Source: Actinomycetes bacterium (GTDB lineage: Bacteria; Actinomycetota; Acidimicrobiia; Acidimicrobiales; Ilumatobacteraceae). From it: a stretch of DNA of 52,204 bases. Position numbers and translations under genes: made by a program. How positions within the stretch are numbered: position 1 is the stretch's first letter; every line of letters starts with the position of its first letter. Shown here in pieces: positions 31,759-40,665 of the stretch. Below the pieces are notes generated by a model. That model was not told the origin of the DNA. It made no database searches and saw nothing but the letters and a program-made list of their open reading frames with translations. The stretch spans positions 1 to 52,204 of the forward strand of contig JANYKS010000029.1 in assembly GCA_025358125.1 (NCBI GenBank), written 5' to 3'.

Positions 31759-34700
31759 CTACACACTCTCCATCACGCGAATGCTCGTCGCTTGTTCGTC
31801 GAGGCCCTCGTCCGCGGCCTGTTTCATCACCGCAAGGACCCGCTTGTAGTCCTGCGGCATCACTTTGCGGAAGTGGCCGACCTCGCCGTCCCAGTTGGAG
31901 ATGATCGCAGCGGCAACGGTCGACCCGGTCAGCTCGCGGTGGCGGTCGATCAGACCACGGAGTTCATCTGCGTCGGCGTGTTGCACGGGTTCGAGGTTGA
32001 CCATGTCGTAGTTGACCAACGCTGCGAACGCGTCGGACGGGTCGTACACGTAGGCGATGCCGCCGCTCATTCCGGCCGCGAAGTTGCGCCCGGTCGGGCC
32101 CAGCACCACGACTCGCCCTGCGGTCATGTACTCGCAGCCGTGATCGCCGACACCTTCGACGACGGCTGTGGCGCCGGAGTTGCGGACGCAGAAACGCTCG
32201 CCGACGACACCGCGCAGAAACAGTTCGCCGCTCGTGGCGCCATACGCGATCACGTTGCCGGCGATCACGTTTTCTTCGCGCGGCAGTACCGACCGCCGGT
32301 CCGGATGGACGATGATCCGGCCGCCGCTGAGACCCTTGCCGACGTAATCGTTGGCGTCGCCCTCGAGCCGCAGCTCGATTCCCGCCGGCACGAACGCACC
32401 GAAACTCTGACCAGCTGAACCGCGGAAATGGATCTTGATCGTTGCGTCGGGCAGCCCAGCGGCTCCGTGCGCCCTCGTGACCGCGCTGCCGAGCATGGTC
32501 CCCACGGTTCGGTTGACGTTGCGGATCTGGACCTCGAACTCGGTCGGCGCGCCGGTCGTGATCGCGTCCTGAGCCTTGGCGATCAGCTGCTGGTCGAGCG
32601 CTCTGTCAAGCCCGTGATCCTGGGCGACGGACTGATGCATCGTCTGGTTGTAGGCATTTTGCGGCACCGCGAGGATCGGGCTGACGTCGAGACCGGCCGC
32701 CTTCCAGTGCAGCACAGCCCGCGTCGTGTCAAGCATGTCGACGTGGCCGATCATCTCGGCGATCGTGCGGAAGCCGAGTCGGGCCATCAGCTCGCGGACC
32801 TCTTGCGCGATGAACTCGAAGAAGTTGACCACGAACTCGGGCTTACCCGTGAACTTCTTGCGCAGCTCCGGGTTCTGAGTGGCGACGCCGACCGGGCAGG
32901 TGTCGAGGTGGCAGACCCGCATCATCACGCAGCCGCTCACAACGAGTGGTGCGGTTGCGAAGCCGAACTCCTCGGCGCCGAGCAACGTTGCGATGACCAC
33001 ATCGCGACCCGTCTTGAGTTGGCCGTCGGTCTGGACGACGATCCGGTCTCGTAGGCCGTTGAGCAACAGGGTCTGCTGTGTCTCGGCAAGACCGAGCTCC
33101 CACGGGCCGCCGGCATGCTTGAGCGAAGTCAGCGGCGAAGCGCCTGTGCCACCGTCGTGCCCGCTGATCAGCACGACATCGGCCTTGGCCTTGCTGACGC
33201 CGGCGGCGACGGTGCCAACACCCATCTCGGCGACGAGCTTGACATGAACGCGTGCCGATGGGTTCGCGTTCTTGAGGTCGTGGATCAGTTGTTTGAGATC
33301 TTCGATCGAATAGATGTCGTGATGCGGCGGTGGGCTGATCAAACCGACGCCGGGCGTGCTGTGACGGGTCTTGGCGATCCACGGATACACCTTGTGGCCG
33401 GGCAGCTGGCCTCCCTCACCCGGTTTGGCGCCCTGCGCCATCTTGATTTGCAGGTCGTCGGCGTTGACGAGGTACTCGCTCGTCACGCCGAATCGTCCGC
33501 TCGCCACCTGCTTGATGCTGCTCCGGCGCTGCCGATCGTTGAGCCGATCGGAGTCCTCCCCACCTTCGCCGGTGTTGCTCTTCGCTCCGATCGAGTTCAT
33601 CGCAATGGCCAATGTCTCGTGTGCCTCGGCGCTGATGCTGCCGTAGCTCATCGCTCCGGTGGAGAACCGCTTGACGATCTCGGCAACGCTCTCGACCTCG
33701 TCGATCGACACAGGCTCGCGGGCGCCGTCCTTGAACGAGAACAGGCCGCGCAGCGTCGCCAGCTTCTTGGACTGATCGTCGACGAGCGAGGTGTACTGCT
33801 TGAAGATGTCGTAGCGCTTGGCGCGGGTTGCGTGCTGCAGCTTGAACACGGTCTCCGGATTGAACAGGTGAACCTCGCCCTCGCGACGCCACTGGTACTC
33901 GCCGCCGAGCTCGAGCTTGCGGTGGGCCCGTTCCTCTGGCCGAGTGGGGTGGGCGTGGGCGTGGCGAGCAGCCACTTCCCTCGCGATCTCGTCGAGACCG
34001 ATGCCACCGAGGCGGCTGACCATACCGGTGAAGTATTCGTCGACGAGGTCGCGGCCGAGCCCGATCGCTTCGAAGATCTGGGCGCCCGTGTACGACGCGA
34101 CGGTGCTGACACCCATCTTCGACATCACCTTCAGGACGCCCTTGCCGCTGGCCTTGATGAAGTTCTTGACGGCCTTGCGCGAGTCCATCCCGCCGAGGCC
34201 GTGCAGATCCTCGCTGATCATGTCCTCGATCGATTCGAACGCGAGATACGGGTTGATCGCGCCGGCGCCGAAGCCGATCAACAGCGCCATGTGATGCACC
34301 TCTCGCGCGTCGCCGCATTCGACGACGAGTCCAACCTGGGTCCGCTTCTTCGCGCGCACGAGGTGATGGTGCACGGCCGACGTCAGCAGCAGCGACGGGA
34401 TCGGCGCGAGCGCCTCGTCGCTGTTGCGGTCGCTGAGCACGATGATTCGCGCGCCGTCGTCGATCGCGTTTGTGGCCTCGTGGCGAATCATCTCGAGCGC
34501 ACGCTTGAGCGCCAACCCCCCGCCGTTGACGCGGTAGAGCCCGCTGATCGTGACGGCCTTCAGATGGGGGAACGTGTCCTCGTCGTTGATGTGGATGATC
34601 TTGGCGAGTTCGTCGTTGTCGATGATCGGGAACGGCAGCACGAGTTGACGGCAGCTCTGCGGCCCGGGCTCGAGCAGGTTGTGTTCGGGGCCGATGGTGG

Positions 34701-36300
34701 ACCCGACTGCGGTGACGACTTCTTCGCGAATTGCGTCGAGCGGCGGGTTCGTGACCTGTGCGAAGAGCTGCTGGAAGTAGTCGAACAGCAGCCGCGCCCG
34801 CTGGCTGAGGATCGCGAGCGGTGTGTCGGTGCCCATCGATCCGATCGGCTCGGCACCGGCCTTGGCCATCGGCGCGACGATGACCTTCAGCTCCTCGTGG
34901 GTGTAGCCGAACACCTGCTGGCGGCGGAGCACGCTCGTGTGGCTGAACACGATGTGCTCGCGCTCGGCAAGGTCGTCGAGTTCGACGAGGCCGCTCTGCA
35001 GCCATTCGCCGTAGGGGTGCTCGCCGGCCAATTTCGACTTGATCTCGCCGTCGGAGACGATCTGCCCGGCGGCCATGTCGATCAGGAACATCTTGCCAGG
35101 CTGGAGCCGGCCCTTCTTGACGATGCGAGCCGGATCGATGTCGATCACGCCGGTCTCGCTGGCCATCACCACGATGTCGTCGTCCATGACCCAGTACCGG
35201 CCGGGGCGCAGACCGTTGCGGTCGAGGACCGAGCCGATCACGGTGCCGTCGGTGAAGGCGACGCTGGCCGGGCCGTCCCACGGCTCCATCAGCGAGGAGT
35301 GGAAGCGGTAGAACGCGCGTTTGTCGCCGTCCATGATGGTGTTGTTCTCCCACGCCTCGGGGATCATCATCAGCATCGCGTGCGGCAGTGAGCGCCCCGC
35401 GAGGTGGAGCAGCTCGAGTACCTCGTCGAACGTGGCCGAATCCGAGCCGCCGGGCGTGCAGATCGGAAAGGCCCGCTCGAGGCCGGGCAGCAGTCCGCTG
35501 TCGAGCAGGGCCTCACGGGTGCGCATCCAGTTGCGATTGCCCTGCACGGTGTTGATCTCGCCGTTGTGGGCGATGTAGCGATACGGGTGGGCGAGCGGCC
35601 AGGAGGGGAACGTATTCGTGCTGAACCGACTGTGCACCAGCGCGACGGCGCTCTCCAATCGCTGATCGGCGAGATCGGGGAAGAACAGCGACAGCTGCGG
35701 AGTGGTGAGCATGCCCTTGTAGATCAGTGTGCGGCTGGACAGCGATGGGAAATACGTGCTTTGCTCCGGCGCGAGTTCGTGCTCGATCCGTTTGCGGGCG
35801 ATGAACACGACGCGATCGAGATCGATCCCGGCCGCTGACCCGTTGCTCGCCACGAACAGTTGCTTGAACGCCGGCATGATGGCGCGAGCACTGACGCCGA
35901 GCGTGCCCGGCTCAACCGGCACGTCGCGCCACCCGAGGGTGCGCAGTCCCTCGTCGGCCATGATCGCCTCGATCGACGCCATCGCCTTCTCGGCCGCTTC
36001 CGGGTCGCCTGGGAGGAACGCCATTCCGACCGCGTAGTGCCCGGCGGCCGGCAGTTCGAACTCGACGACCGCGCGCAGGAACGCGTCGGGGACCTGGATC
36101 AGGATGCCGGCGCCGTCGCCGCTGTCTGCCTCGGCCCCGGTTGCGCCGCGATGCTCCATGTTGCAGAGCGCGCCGATGCCCATCGTCACGATGGCGCGGC
36201 TTGACACACCTTTGATGTTTGCGACGAATCCGACACCACAGGCATCATGTTCGAACCGCGGGTCGTATAGCCCATAGGGCGCGGGGTAGTTCGTTTGCAT
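31759..36300 (-). CDS. gltB: Glutamate synthase large (alpha) subunit
   Basis: 1513-aa GOGAT. N-terminal class II amidotransferase with the nucleophile in HDACGVGF (Cys21 after a short propeptide); a central and then an FMN/2-oxoglutarate domain ([18 protein letters not shown]); 3Fe-4S cysteines in [12 protein letters not shown]; and a C-terminal beta-helix domain with [12 protein letters not shown]. The glutamine-derived ammonia is tunnelled to the synthase site. Start ATG 36300 ([10 protein letters not shown]) fits homologues; an ATG three codons upstream (36309) is also possible. Upstream gap to the enoyl-CoA hydratase gene is 147 bp with no obvious regulator. Confidence 0.96.
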   Translation of the reverse strand: MQTNYPAPYGLYDPRFEHDACGVGFVANIKGVSSRAIVTMGIGALCNMEHRGATGAEADSGDGAGILIQVPDAFLRAVVEFELPAAGHYAVGMAFLPGDPEAAEKAMASIEAIMADEGLRTLGWRDVPVEPGTLGVSARAIMPAFKQLFVASNGSAAGIDLDRVVFIARKRIEHELAPEQSTYFPSLSSRTLIYKGMLTTPQLSLFFPDLADQRLESAVALVHSRFSTNTFPSWPLAHPYRYIAHNGEINTVQGNRNWMRTREALLDSGLLPGLERAFPICTPGGSDSATFDEVLELLHLAGRSLPHAMLMMIPEAWENNTIMDGDKRAFYRFHSSLMEPWDGPASVAFTDGTVIGSVLDRNGLRPGRYWVMDDDIVVMASETGVIDIDPARIVKKGRLQPGKMFLIDMAAGQIVSDGEIKSKLAGEHPYGEWLQSGLVELDDLAEREHIVFSHTSVLRRQQVFGYTHEELKVIVAPMAKAGAEPIGSMGTDTPLAILSQRARLLFDYFQQLFAQVTNPPLDAIREEVVTAVGSTIGPEHNLLEPGPQSCRQLVLPFPIIDNDELAKIIHINDEDTFPHLKAVTISGLYRVNGGGLALKRALEMIRHEATNAIDDGARIIVLSDRNSDEALAPIPSLLLTSAVHHHLVRAKKRTQVGLVVECGDAREVHHMALLIGFGAGAINPYLAFESIEDMISEDLHGLGGMDSRKAVKNFIKASGKGVLKVMSKMGVSTVASYTGAQIFEAIGLGRDLVDEYFTGMVSRLGGIGLDEIAREVAARHAHAHPTRPEERAHRKLELGGEYQWRREGEVHLFNPETVFKLQHATRAKRYDIFKQYTSLVDDQSKKLATLRGLFSFKDGAREPVSIDEVESVAEIVKRFSTGAMSYGSISAEAHETLAIAMNSIGAKSNTGEGGEDSDRLNDRQRRSSIKQVASGRFGVTSEYLVNADDLQIKMAQGAKPGEGGQLPGHKVYPWIAKTRHSTPGVGLISPPPHHDIYSIEDLKQLIHDLKNANPSARVHVKLVAEMGVGTVAAGVSKAKADVVLISGHDGGTGASPLTSLKHAGGPWELGLAETQQTLLLNGLRDRIVVQTDGQLKTGRDVVIATLLGAEEFGFATAPLVVSGCVMMRVCHLDTCPVGVATQNPELRKKFTGKPEFVVNFFEFIAQEVRELMARLGFRTIAEMIGHVDMLDTTRAVLHWKAAGLDVSPILAVPQNAYNQTMHQSVAQDHGLDRALDQQLIAKAQDAITTGAPTEFEVQIRNVNRTVGTMLGSAVTRAHGAAGLPDATIKIHFRGSAGQSFGAFVPAGIELRLEGDANDYVGKGLSGGRIIVHPDRRSVLPREENVIAGNVIAYGATSGELFLRGVVGERFCVRNSGATAVVEGVGDHGCEYMTAGRVVVLGPTGRNFAAGMSGGIAYVYDPSDAFAALVNYDMVNLEPVQHADADELRGLIDRHRELTGSTVAAAIISNWDGEVGHFRKVMPQDYKRVLAVMKQAADEGLDEQATSIRVMESV

Positions 36301-36447
36301 CGTCCACATCCACAGAAGTCGGTTGGCTTTGGTGGACGCTCGAGACGACGCTGGCCCGAACGGTTGCCAGCATGTTACGCGATCGCGCGGCCGGCGCCAA
36401 CTACCTTTCGCGATGGATCGCCGCTGTCGACGAGGATCCCGCGTCCG

Positions 36448-37290
36448 TCAGGCGGGATCGGTGTAGTCGGCCGGGCGGTTCTCGAAGTTGGCGATCACGG
36501 CCTCGACCTGATTCGGTCGCCCGATGAGCGCGCCGATGACCCGACGCTCGTTCGCGAACTGCTCGGCAGCGCCCGCGTTGACCAATTGGTTGAACAGCGC
36601 CTTCGCGCCGCGCACCGCGTCAGGACTCCGTCCGGCGATCTCACGGGCCATCGCGAGCGCGTCATCGACCGGGGTGTCGCTGAGCCGGGTCGCGATGCCG
36701 AGGTCGAATGCCTCTCGGCCGCTGAAGATGCGCGCCGTGAACGTCAGCTCCTTGGCCACATCGGGCCGCACCAGCGACGCCAACACCTGCGTCCCGGTCA
36801 TGTCCGGCACGAGGCCCCAGTGCACCTCGCGGACCGAGAGCTTGGTGTCGGGGTGGACGATGCGGATGTCCGCGCCGAGCGCGATCTGGATCCCGCCACC
36901 GAGCGCGTGGCCGTGCACGGCGGCGATCACCGGTACCGGGATCTCCTGCCACACCCACGAGACCTGCTGGCCGAGGTGGGTGATCCTGCCCTGCTGCATC
37001 GAGCCGGGGCTGCCTGGCGCGCTGATCGCGGCGGTCGCGGCTTCGCTCGGGTCGCCGGAGCGGCCTCCGTCGGCCATCGTCTGGAACGAGCTGAAATCGA
37101 GGCCGGCACAGAACGACGCACCCTCCCCCGACAGCACCACGGCCCGAACCCCGTGCTCGGTCTTCAGTCGCTCGCCGGCCGCTGCGATCGCGAGGAACAT
37201 CTCGTTGTCGAGCGCATTGCGCTTGTCGGGGCGGTTGAGGCGGACATCCGCGACGCCGTCGGAGATCGAGATGGTGACACGTTCGGCCAT
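36448..37290 (-). CDS. Enoyl-CoA hydratase/isomerase family protein
   Basis: 280-aa crotonase-fold protein. The oxyanion-hole regions GASFCAGLDFSSF (about 58-70) and HGHALGGGIQIALGADIRI (about 125-143) are present, followed by EVHWGLVPDMTG. The Glu residues of classic enoyl-CoA hydratase are not obvious, so it may be an isomerase-type member rather than a hydratase. Acts on acyl-CoA thioesters in the cytoplasm. Start ATG 37290 has CAGACT 6 nt upstream. It is divergent from the purine deaminase gene; a metabolic link is not evident. Confidence 0.85.
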   Translation of the reverse strand: MAERVTISISDGVADVRLNRPDKRNALDNEMFLAIAAAGERLKTEHGVRAVVLSGEGASFCAGLDFSSFQTMADGGRSGDPSEAATAAISAPGSPGSMQQGRITHLGQQVSWVWQEIPVPVIAAVHGHALGGGIQIALGADIRIVHPDTKLSVREVHWGLVPDMTGTQVLASLVRPDVAKELTFTARIFSGREAFDLGIATRLSDTPVDDALAMAREIAGRSPDAVRGAKALFNQLVNAGAAEQFANERRVIGALIGRPNQVEAVIANFENRPADYTDPA

Positions 37291-37461
37291 CCGGCCAGTC
37301 TGACAGAGCAGACGTGGCACGACCCGCCCCGACCGCGATCGCGCCGCTCGATCACCTGAACTTCCCGCTGGCCGATCAGAGCGGACTGAACGCAACCGGT
37401 CGATGTGTGAAGACGTTGTCGCACCACCTTTGCGCCGGTCTGGCGTGTGGCGCGCTGTTGA

Positions 37462-37467
37462 TACGAT
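37462..37467 (+). promoter_or_regulatory. -10-like box of the purine deaminase gene
   Basis: TACGAT, 7 nt before the ATG at 37475, with no Shine-Dalgarno sequence between. Confidence 0.45.
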
Positions 37468-37474
37468 CCGCCGG

Positions 37475-38566
37475 ATGACCACCGACGTGATTCCCGCTGA
37501 CTTGGCTCCAGACCTCGCGGCGTTCATCGCCGGCTTGCCGAAATGCGAGCTGCACGTGCATCTCGAGGGCACACTCTCGCCCTCCTTGAAGCTCGCCCTC
37601 GCCACTCGCAACAACGTGGAGCTGGCCGAGAAGACCGTGGCCGAGGTGGAGGCCACGTATCAGTTCGATTCGCTGACCAGTTTTCTCGCCGTCTACTACC
37701 CGGCGATGAACGTGCTCGTCACTGTGGACGACTTCCGCGATCTTGCGTTGGCCTATCTGACCAAGGCCGCGTCGCAAGGTGTGCGCCATGTCGAGATGTT
37801 CTTCGATCCACAGGCCCACACTGGTCGAGGTGTGCCGTTCCAGACGGTGATCCGTGGCTACCGGCGAGCGATCGTCGAAGCGCAGGCCCAACTGGGCATC
37901 TCCGCCGAGTTGATCATGTGTTTCCTGCGTGACCTGTCGGCCGAGTTCGCGATGGCCACCCTGTTGGAATCACTGCAGTACAGGGACTGGATCATCGGCG
38001 TCGGTCTCGATTCGGACGAACGCGACAATCCTCCGTCGAAATTCGCCACCGTGTTCGCCAGAGCGAGGGCCGAGGGCTTCCTGCTGACGATGCACTGCGA
38101 CATCGACCAGGTCGGCAGCATCGAGAACATCCGCCAAGCAATCGAGGAGATCGGCGTGGATCGCCTCGATCACGGCACGAACATCGTCGAGAATCCGTCG
38201 CTGGTCGAGCAAGTGAGGAAGCGTGGCATCGGGCTCACCTGCTGCCCGTTCTCGAACAGTTTCGTCACGAACGACATGAAGGCCAACGAGATCGTGCAGC
38301 TGCTGCGCGATGGCGTGAAGGTAACCATCAATTCCGACGACCCGGCCTATTTCGGTGGGTACGTGAGCGAGAACTACAGCGCCCTCGCCGCCGACGCCGG
38401 GCTGACGGCCGCGGAGATGCTGCAGTTGGCGCGGAATTCGTTCACGGCTTCATGGCTTCCGGCGCACGTGCGAGACGGCTACCTCGCCGAACTCGACACC
38501 TACGCGGCACAACACGGGGTGTCCACGGCGGACCGAGTCAATCCGATCCCCAGGGACGTGCACTGA
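37475..38566 (+). CDS. Adenosine/adenine deaminase-family protein
   Basis: 363-aa amidohydrolase-superfamily member close to bacterial adenine/adenosine deaminases. Metal ligands His27 and His29 (HVHLEG), His207, and Asp288 or Asp289 (NSDDPAYFGGY) are present, along with His233 (LDHGTN). The HAGE motif that provides the catalytic Glu reads HCDIDQ here (Ile210 at the Glu position), with Asp209 and Asp211 nearby. Deamination of the usual substrate is therefore uncertain. The remainder, including GVGLDS and NPPSKF, matches the adenine deaminase group. Start ATG 37475 is preceded by TACGAT at 7 nt. It is followed 111 bp later by a nitroreductase gene. Confidence 0.85.
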   Translation: MTTDVIPADLAPDLAAFIAGLPKCELHVHLEGTLSPSLKLALATRNNVELAEKTVAEVEATYQFDSLTSFLAVYYPAMNVLVTVDDFRDLALAYLTKAASQGVRHVEMFFDPQAHTGRGVPFQTVIRGYRRAIVEAQAQLGISAELIMCFLRDLSAEFAMATLLESLQYRDWIIGVGLDSDERDNPPSKFATVFARARAEGFLLTMHCDIDQVGSIENIRQAIEEIGVDRLDHGTNIVENPSLVEQVRKRGIGLTCCPFSNSFVTNDMKANEIVQLLRDGVKVTINSDDPAYFGGYVSENYSALAADAGLTAAEMLQLARNSFTASWLPAHVRDGYLAELDTYAAQHGVSTADRVNPIPRDVH

Positions 38567-38677
38567 ATCTCCAGGCACACACAACGCGCGTCCACCCGAC
38601 ACTCCCAGTTGGCCCTGTTGATGAACGCGTACTCGTCCACGGTGACCAGCTTGGCATCGTCGTGAAAGACTAAAACC

Positions 38678-39325
38678 ATGAAATTGAACCTTTCGGCCGA
38701 CGCAGTGCTCACGACAACCCGTTCCGTCCGCAAGCGACTCGACTTCGACCGACCTGTCGAGCGGGCGGTCGTCGTGGAATGCCTCGACATCGCAATGCAG
38801 GCGCCGACAGGTTCCAACAGCCAGGGTTGGCACTGGATCGTCGTCGAGGATTCCGCCAAGAAGAAGGCCCTCGCCGACATCTACAAGGCCAACTTCTCGA
38901 TCTATGCCAACAGCCCACGCGCCGTCTATGAAGATGGCGACACGCGCGCGGAGCGGGCTGGCAAGGTCACCGAGTCGGCGACATTCCTGGCCGAAAACTT
39001 CCATCGCGCCCCGTTGCTGCTCATCCCCGCAATCAGTGGGCGGCTCGACAATGCTTCCGTCATGCAGGGCGCGAGCGCATGGGGGTCGCTGCTACCGGCG
39101 GTTTGGAGCTTCATGCTGGCGGCACGCGAGCGAGGGCTCGGGTCCGCGTGGACCACGATCCATCTGATGAACGACGGCGAGAATGAAGCAGCAGAGGTAC
39201 TCGGCATCCCGTACGCAGAGGTGACCCAGGGCGGGCTGTTCCCGATCGCCTACACCATCGGCACCGACTTCAAACCGGCCAAGCGCCAGCCTCTCGGCCC
39301 GACGCTGCACTGGGATCAATGGTGA
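38678..39325 (+). CDS. Nitroreductase-family protein
   Basis: 215-aa FMN-dependent oxidoreductase fold. The N-terminal RSVRKRLDFDRP and QAPTGSNSQGWHW segments form the flavin site, and EVLGIPYAEVTQGGLFPIAY is typical of the C-terminal half. It is expected to use NAD(P)H; natural substrates of such proteins are seldom known (quinones, nitro compounds, enones). ATG 38678 follows GAAAG. The gene is convergent with gntR across a 109-bp gap with an inverted repeat. Confidence 0.85.
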   Translation: MKLNLSADAVLTTTRSVRKRLDFDRPVERAVVVECLDIAMQAPTGSNSQGWHWIVVEDSAKKKALADIYKANFSIYANSPRAVYEDGDTRAERAGKVTESATFLAENFHRAPLLLIPAISGRLDNASVMQGASAWGSLLPAVWSFMLAARERGLGSAWTTIHLMNDGENEAAEVLGIPYAEVTQGGLFPIAYTIGTDFKPAKRQPLGPTLHWDQW

Positions 39326-39370
39326 ACAACAGGGCACTGCCAGCCCTCGCCGGCCCGCTGCGCGGCGACT

Positions 39371-39413
39371 CTGCCCGCGCGATATCAGCCAGGGCGCGAC
39401 ATCACGCGGGCAG
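39371..39413. terminator. Inverted repeat between convergent genes
   Basis: CTGCCCGCG (39371-39379) and CGCGGGCAG (39405-39413) are perfect inverted 9-bp arms with a 25-nt loop, in the gap between the nitroreductase and gntR stops. Terminator function is likely but the loop is long and there is no U tract. Confidence 0.4.
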
Positions 39414-39434
39414 TGAGTCGGCAATCGGCGACGG

Positions 39435-40169
39435 CTATTCGCTGACGAGGCGGAGTCCGGTCGGGGCGATGGAGGGCTCGGCGTTGGGAAGTTCGACCAC
39501 GAACTCGGTGCGATGGGCCGGGAACACGTGGAGGGAAAGCAGGATCGGGCGGCCGTCGACGTCGGTGGTCAGCCGCTCGCAGCGCAGCACCGGCGACCCG
39601 ACCGGTATGCCGAGCAGCGCGGCATCGTCGGCCGTCGCGGAATCGGCGCCGATCGTCTGGGTCGCCCCGCGCAGCGCCACGCCGAGCAGCTCGTAGAACG
39701 GTGACCGCTCGACGTCGCGCCGGGAAAGGTTCTGGCCGAGCTCGGCCGGGCACCACACCGTCACGACCGCGAACGGTTCGCCGTCGGCGAGATTGAGGCG
39801 CTTGACCCGCAGGACATGATCTGTCGCCAACGCTTCGCGGACCCTGCCCGTTGCCGTCACGAACGCGAACTCGATGATCCGACGCTGGGCCTGGATGCCG
39901 CTGTCGGCGAGCTGGCCCTCGATCGTGGCGAGCCGGCCGAGTGTCTGGCGCAGGGGCTGGGTGGCCACAAACCATCCGAAACCCTGCCGGGCCGCGATCA
40001 GGCCGTCGTCGCGCAGCGTCTCGAGCGCGCGGCGGATCGTGACCCGACTCGCCTTGAACTCGCCGGACAGTTCGGCTTCGCTCGGCAGCAACCGGCCCGG
40101 TCCGTAGTGCCCGGCCGCGACCCGCTCGCGCACGGCGTCGGCGATCTCCTGGTAGCGGATCGTTCTCAT
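39435..40169 (-). CDS. GntR family regulator (HutC/UTRA type)
   Basis: 244-aa regulator. The N-terminal winged HTH has LPSEAELSGEFKASRVTIRRAL (broken here as two segments: LPSEAELSGEF and KASRVTIRRAL), followed by a UTRA ligand domain (about 90-235). Its ATG overlaps the stop of the VOC gene, so they are co-transcribed. The palindrome GTCTA-CA-TAGAC at 40627-40638, in the promoter region shared with aconitase, looks like a GntR/HutC operator and is a candidate target. The effector is unknown; sugar phosphates, organic acids or amino-acid derivatives are common for the family. Confidence 0.88.
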   Translation of the reverse strand: MRTIRYQEIADAVRERVAAGHYGPGRLLPSEAELSGEFKASRVTIRRALETLRDDGLIAARQGFGWFVATQPLRQTLGRLATIEGQLADSGIQAQRRIIEFAFVTATGRVREALATDHVLRVKRLNLADGEPFAVVTVWCPAELGQNLSRRDVERSPFYELLGVALRGATQTIGADSATADDAALLGIPVGSPVLRCERLTTDVDGRPILLSLHVFPAHRTEFVVELPNAEPSIAPTGLRLVSE

Positions 40170-40534
40170 CAACGAGCGTCGATCAGCTCGATGCGGTTGC
40201 CGAACGGATCGTCGACGTGGCAGCGCCGCGGGCCTGGGACCTCGTCCGACCATGTCGGGTGGAGGCCGCTCGCGGCGAGGAGCGCATCGAGACCGCTCAC
40301 GATGAACGCCGGATGGGCCTTGCGGGCCCCGCGGAAGTCGGCCTCCGCGCCAAGGTGGACATGGACGGCCCCGTGCTCGAACCAGCAGCCACCCCGAGCC
40401 GCCATCACCGCCGGCTTGGGGACCTCGGTGAGGCCGAGCACATCGGTGTAGAACGCTCTCGCGACGGCTTCGGCGCCGACCGGCATCGCGAGCTGGACGT
40501 GGTCGAGGCCGATGACTTCCCACGCGCGGGTCAT
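40169..40534 (-). CDS. VOC family (glyoxalase/bleomycin-resistance) protein
   Basis: 121-aa single-domain vicinal-oxygen-chelate protein with the start GLDHVQLAMPVG, the helix YTDVLGLTEV and the end DPFGNRIELIDA typical of glyoxalase-like proteins. Metal ligands probably include His12, His59 or His58 and Glu116, but the chemistry is not predictable. It is the first gene of the VOC-gntR unit, divergent from aconitase. Two 12-bp tandem repeats lie just upstream of its start. Confidence 0.85.
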   Translation of the reverse strand: MTRAWEVIGLDHVQLAMPVGAEAVARAFYTDVLGLTEVPKPAVMAARGGCWFEHGAVHVHLGAEADFRGARKAHPAFIVSGLDALLAASGLHPTWSDEVPGPRRCHVDDPFGNRIELIDAR

Positions 40535-40545
40535 GATTTCGACTC

Positions 40546-40569
40546 ACTCGTCTGGGCACTCGTCTGGGC
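40546..40569. repeat. Tandem 12-bp repeat upstream of the VOC gene
   Basis: ACTCGTCTGGGC at 40546-40557 is repeated exactly at 40558-40569, within the VOC/aconitase divergent region. It may be a regulatory site or a slippage product. Confidence 0.7.
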
Positions 40570-40616
40570 ATTCATCATGGCTCTGGCCCTTCCTGGTTGG
40601 CTCGTTCGGGCACTTG

Positions 40617-40638
40617 TATTATAGTTGTCTACATAGAC
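40617..40638. promoter_or_regulatory. Promoter and GntR-type operator of aconitase
   Basis: TATTAT at 40617-40622 is a good -10 for aconitase. The minus strand offers TATAAT (40618-40623) for the VOC-gntR unit. The palindrome GTCTA-CA-TAGAC (40627-40638) immediately follows and would block both if bound. Confidence 0.55.
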
Positions 40639-40665
40639 CGCCGAGCGCAAGGGGTACAACTCAAG

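Noticed and set aside
33115..35391. Long open frame of 758 codons on the plus strand opposite gltB
   Set aside because: It lies wholly inside gltB on the other strand, has no family similarity and an Arg/Asp/Val-rich composition typical of high-GC antisense frames.
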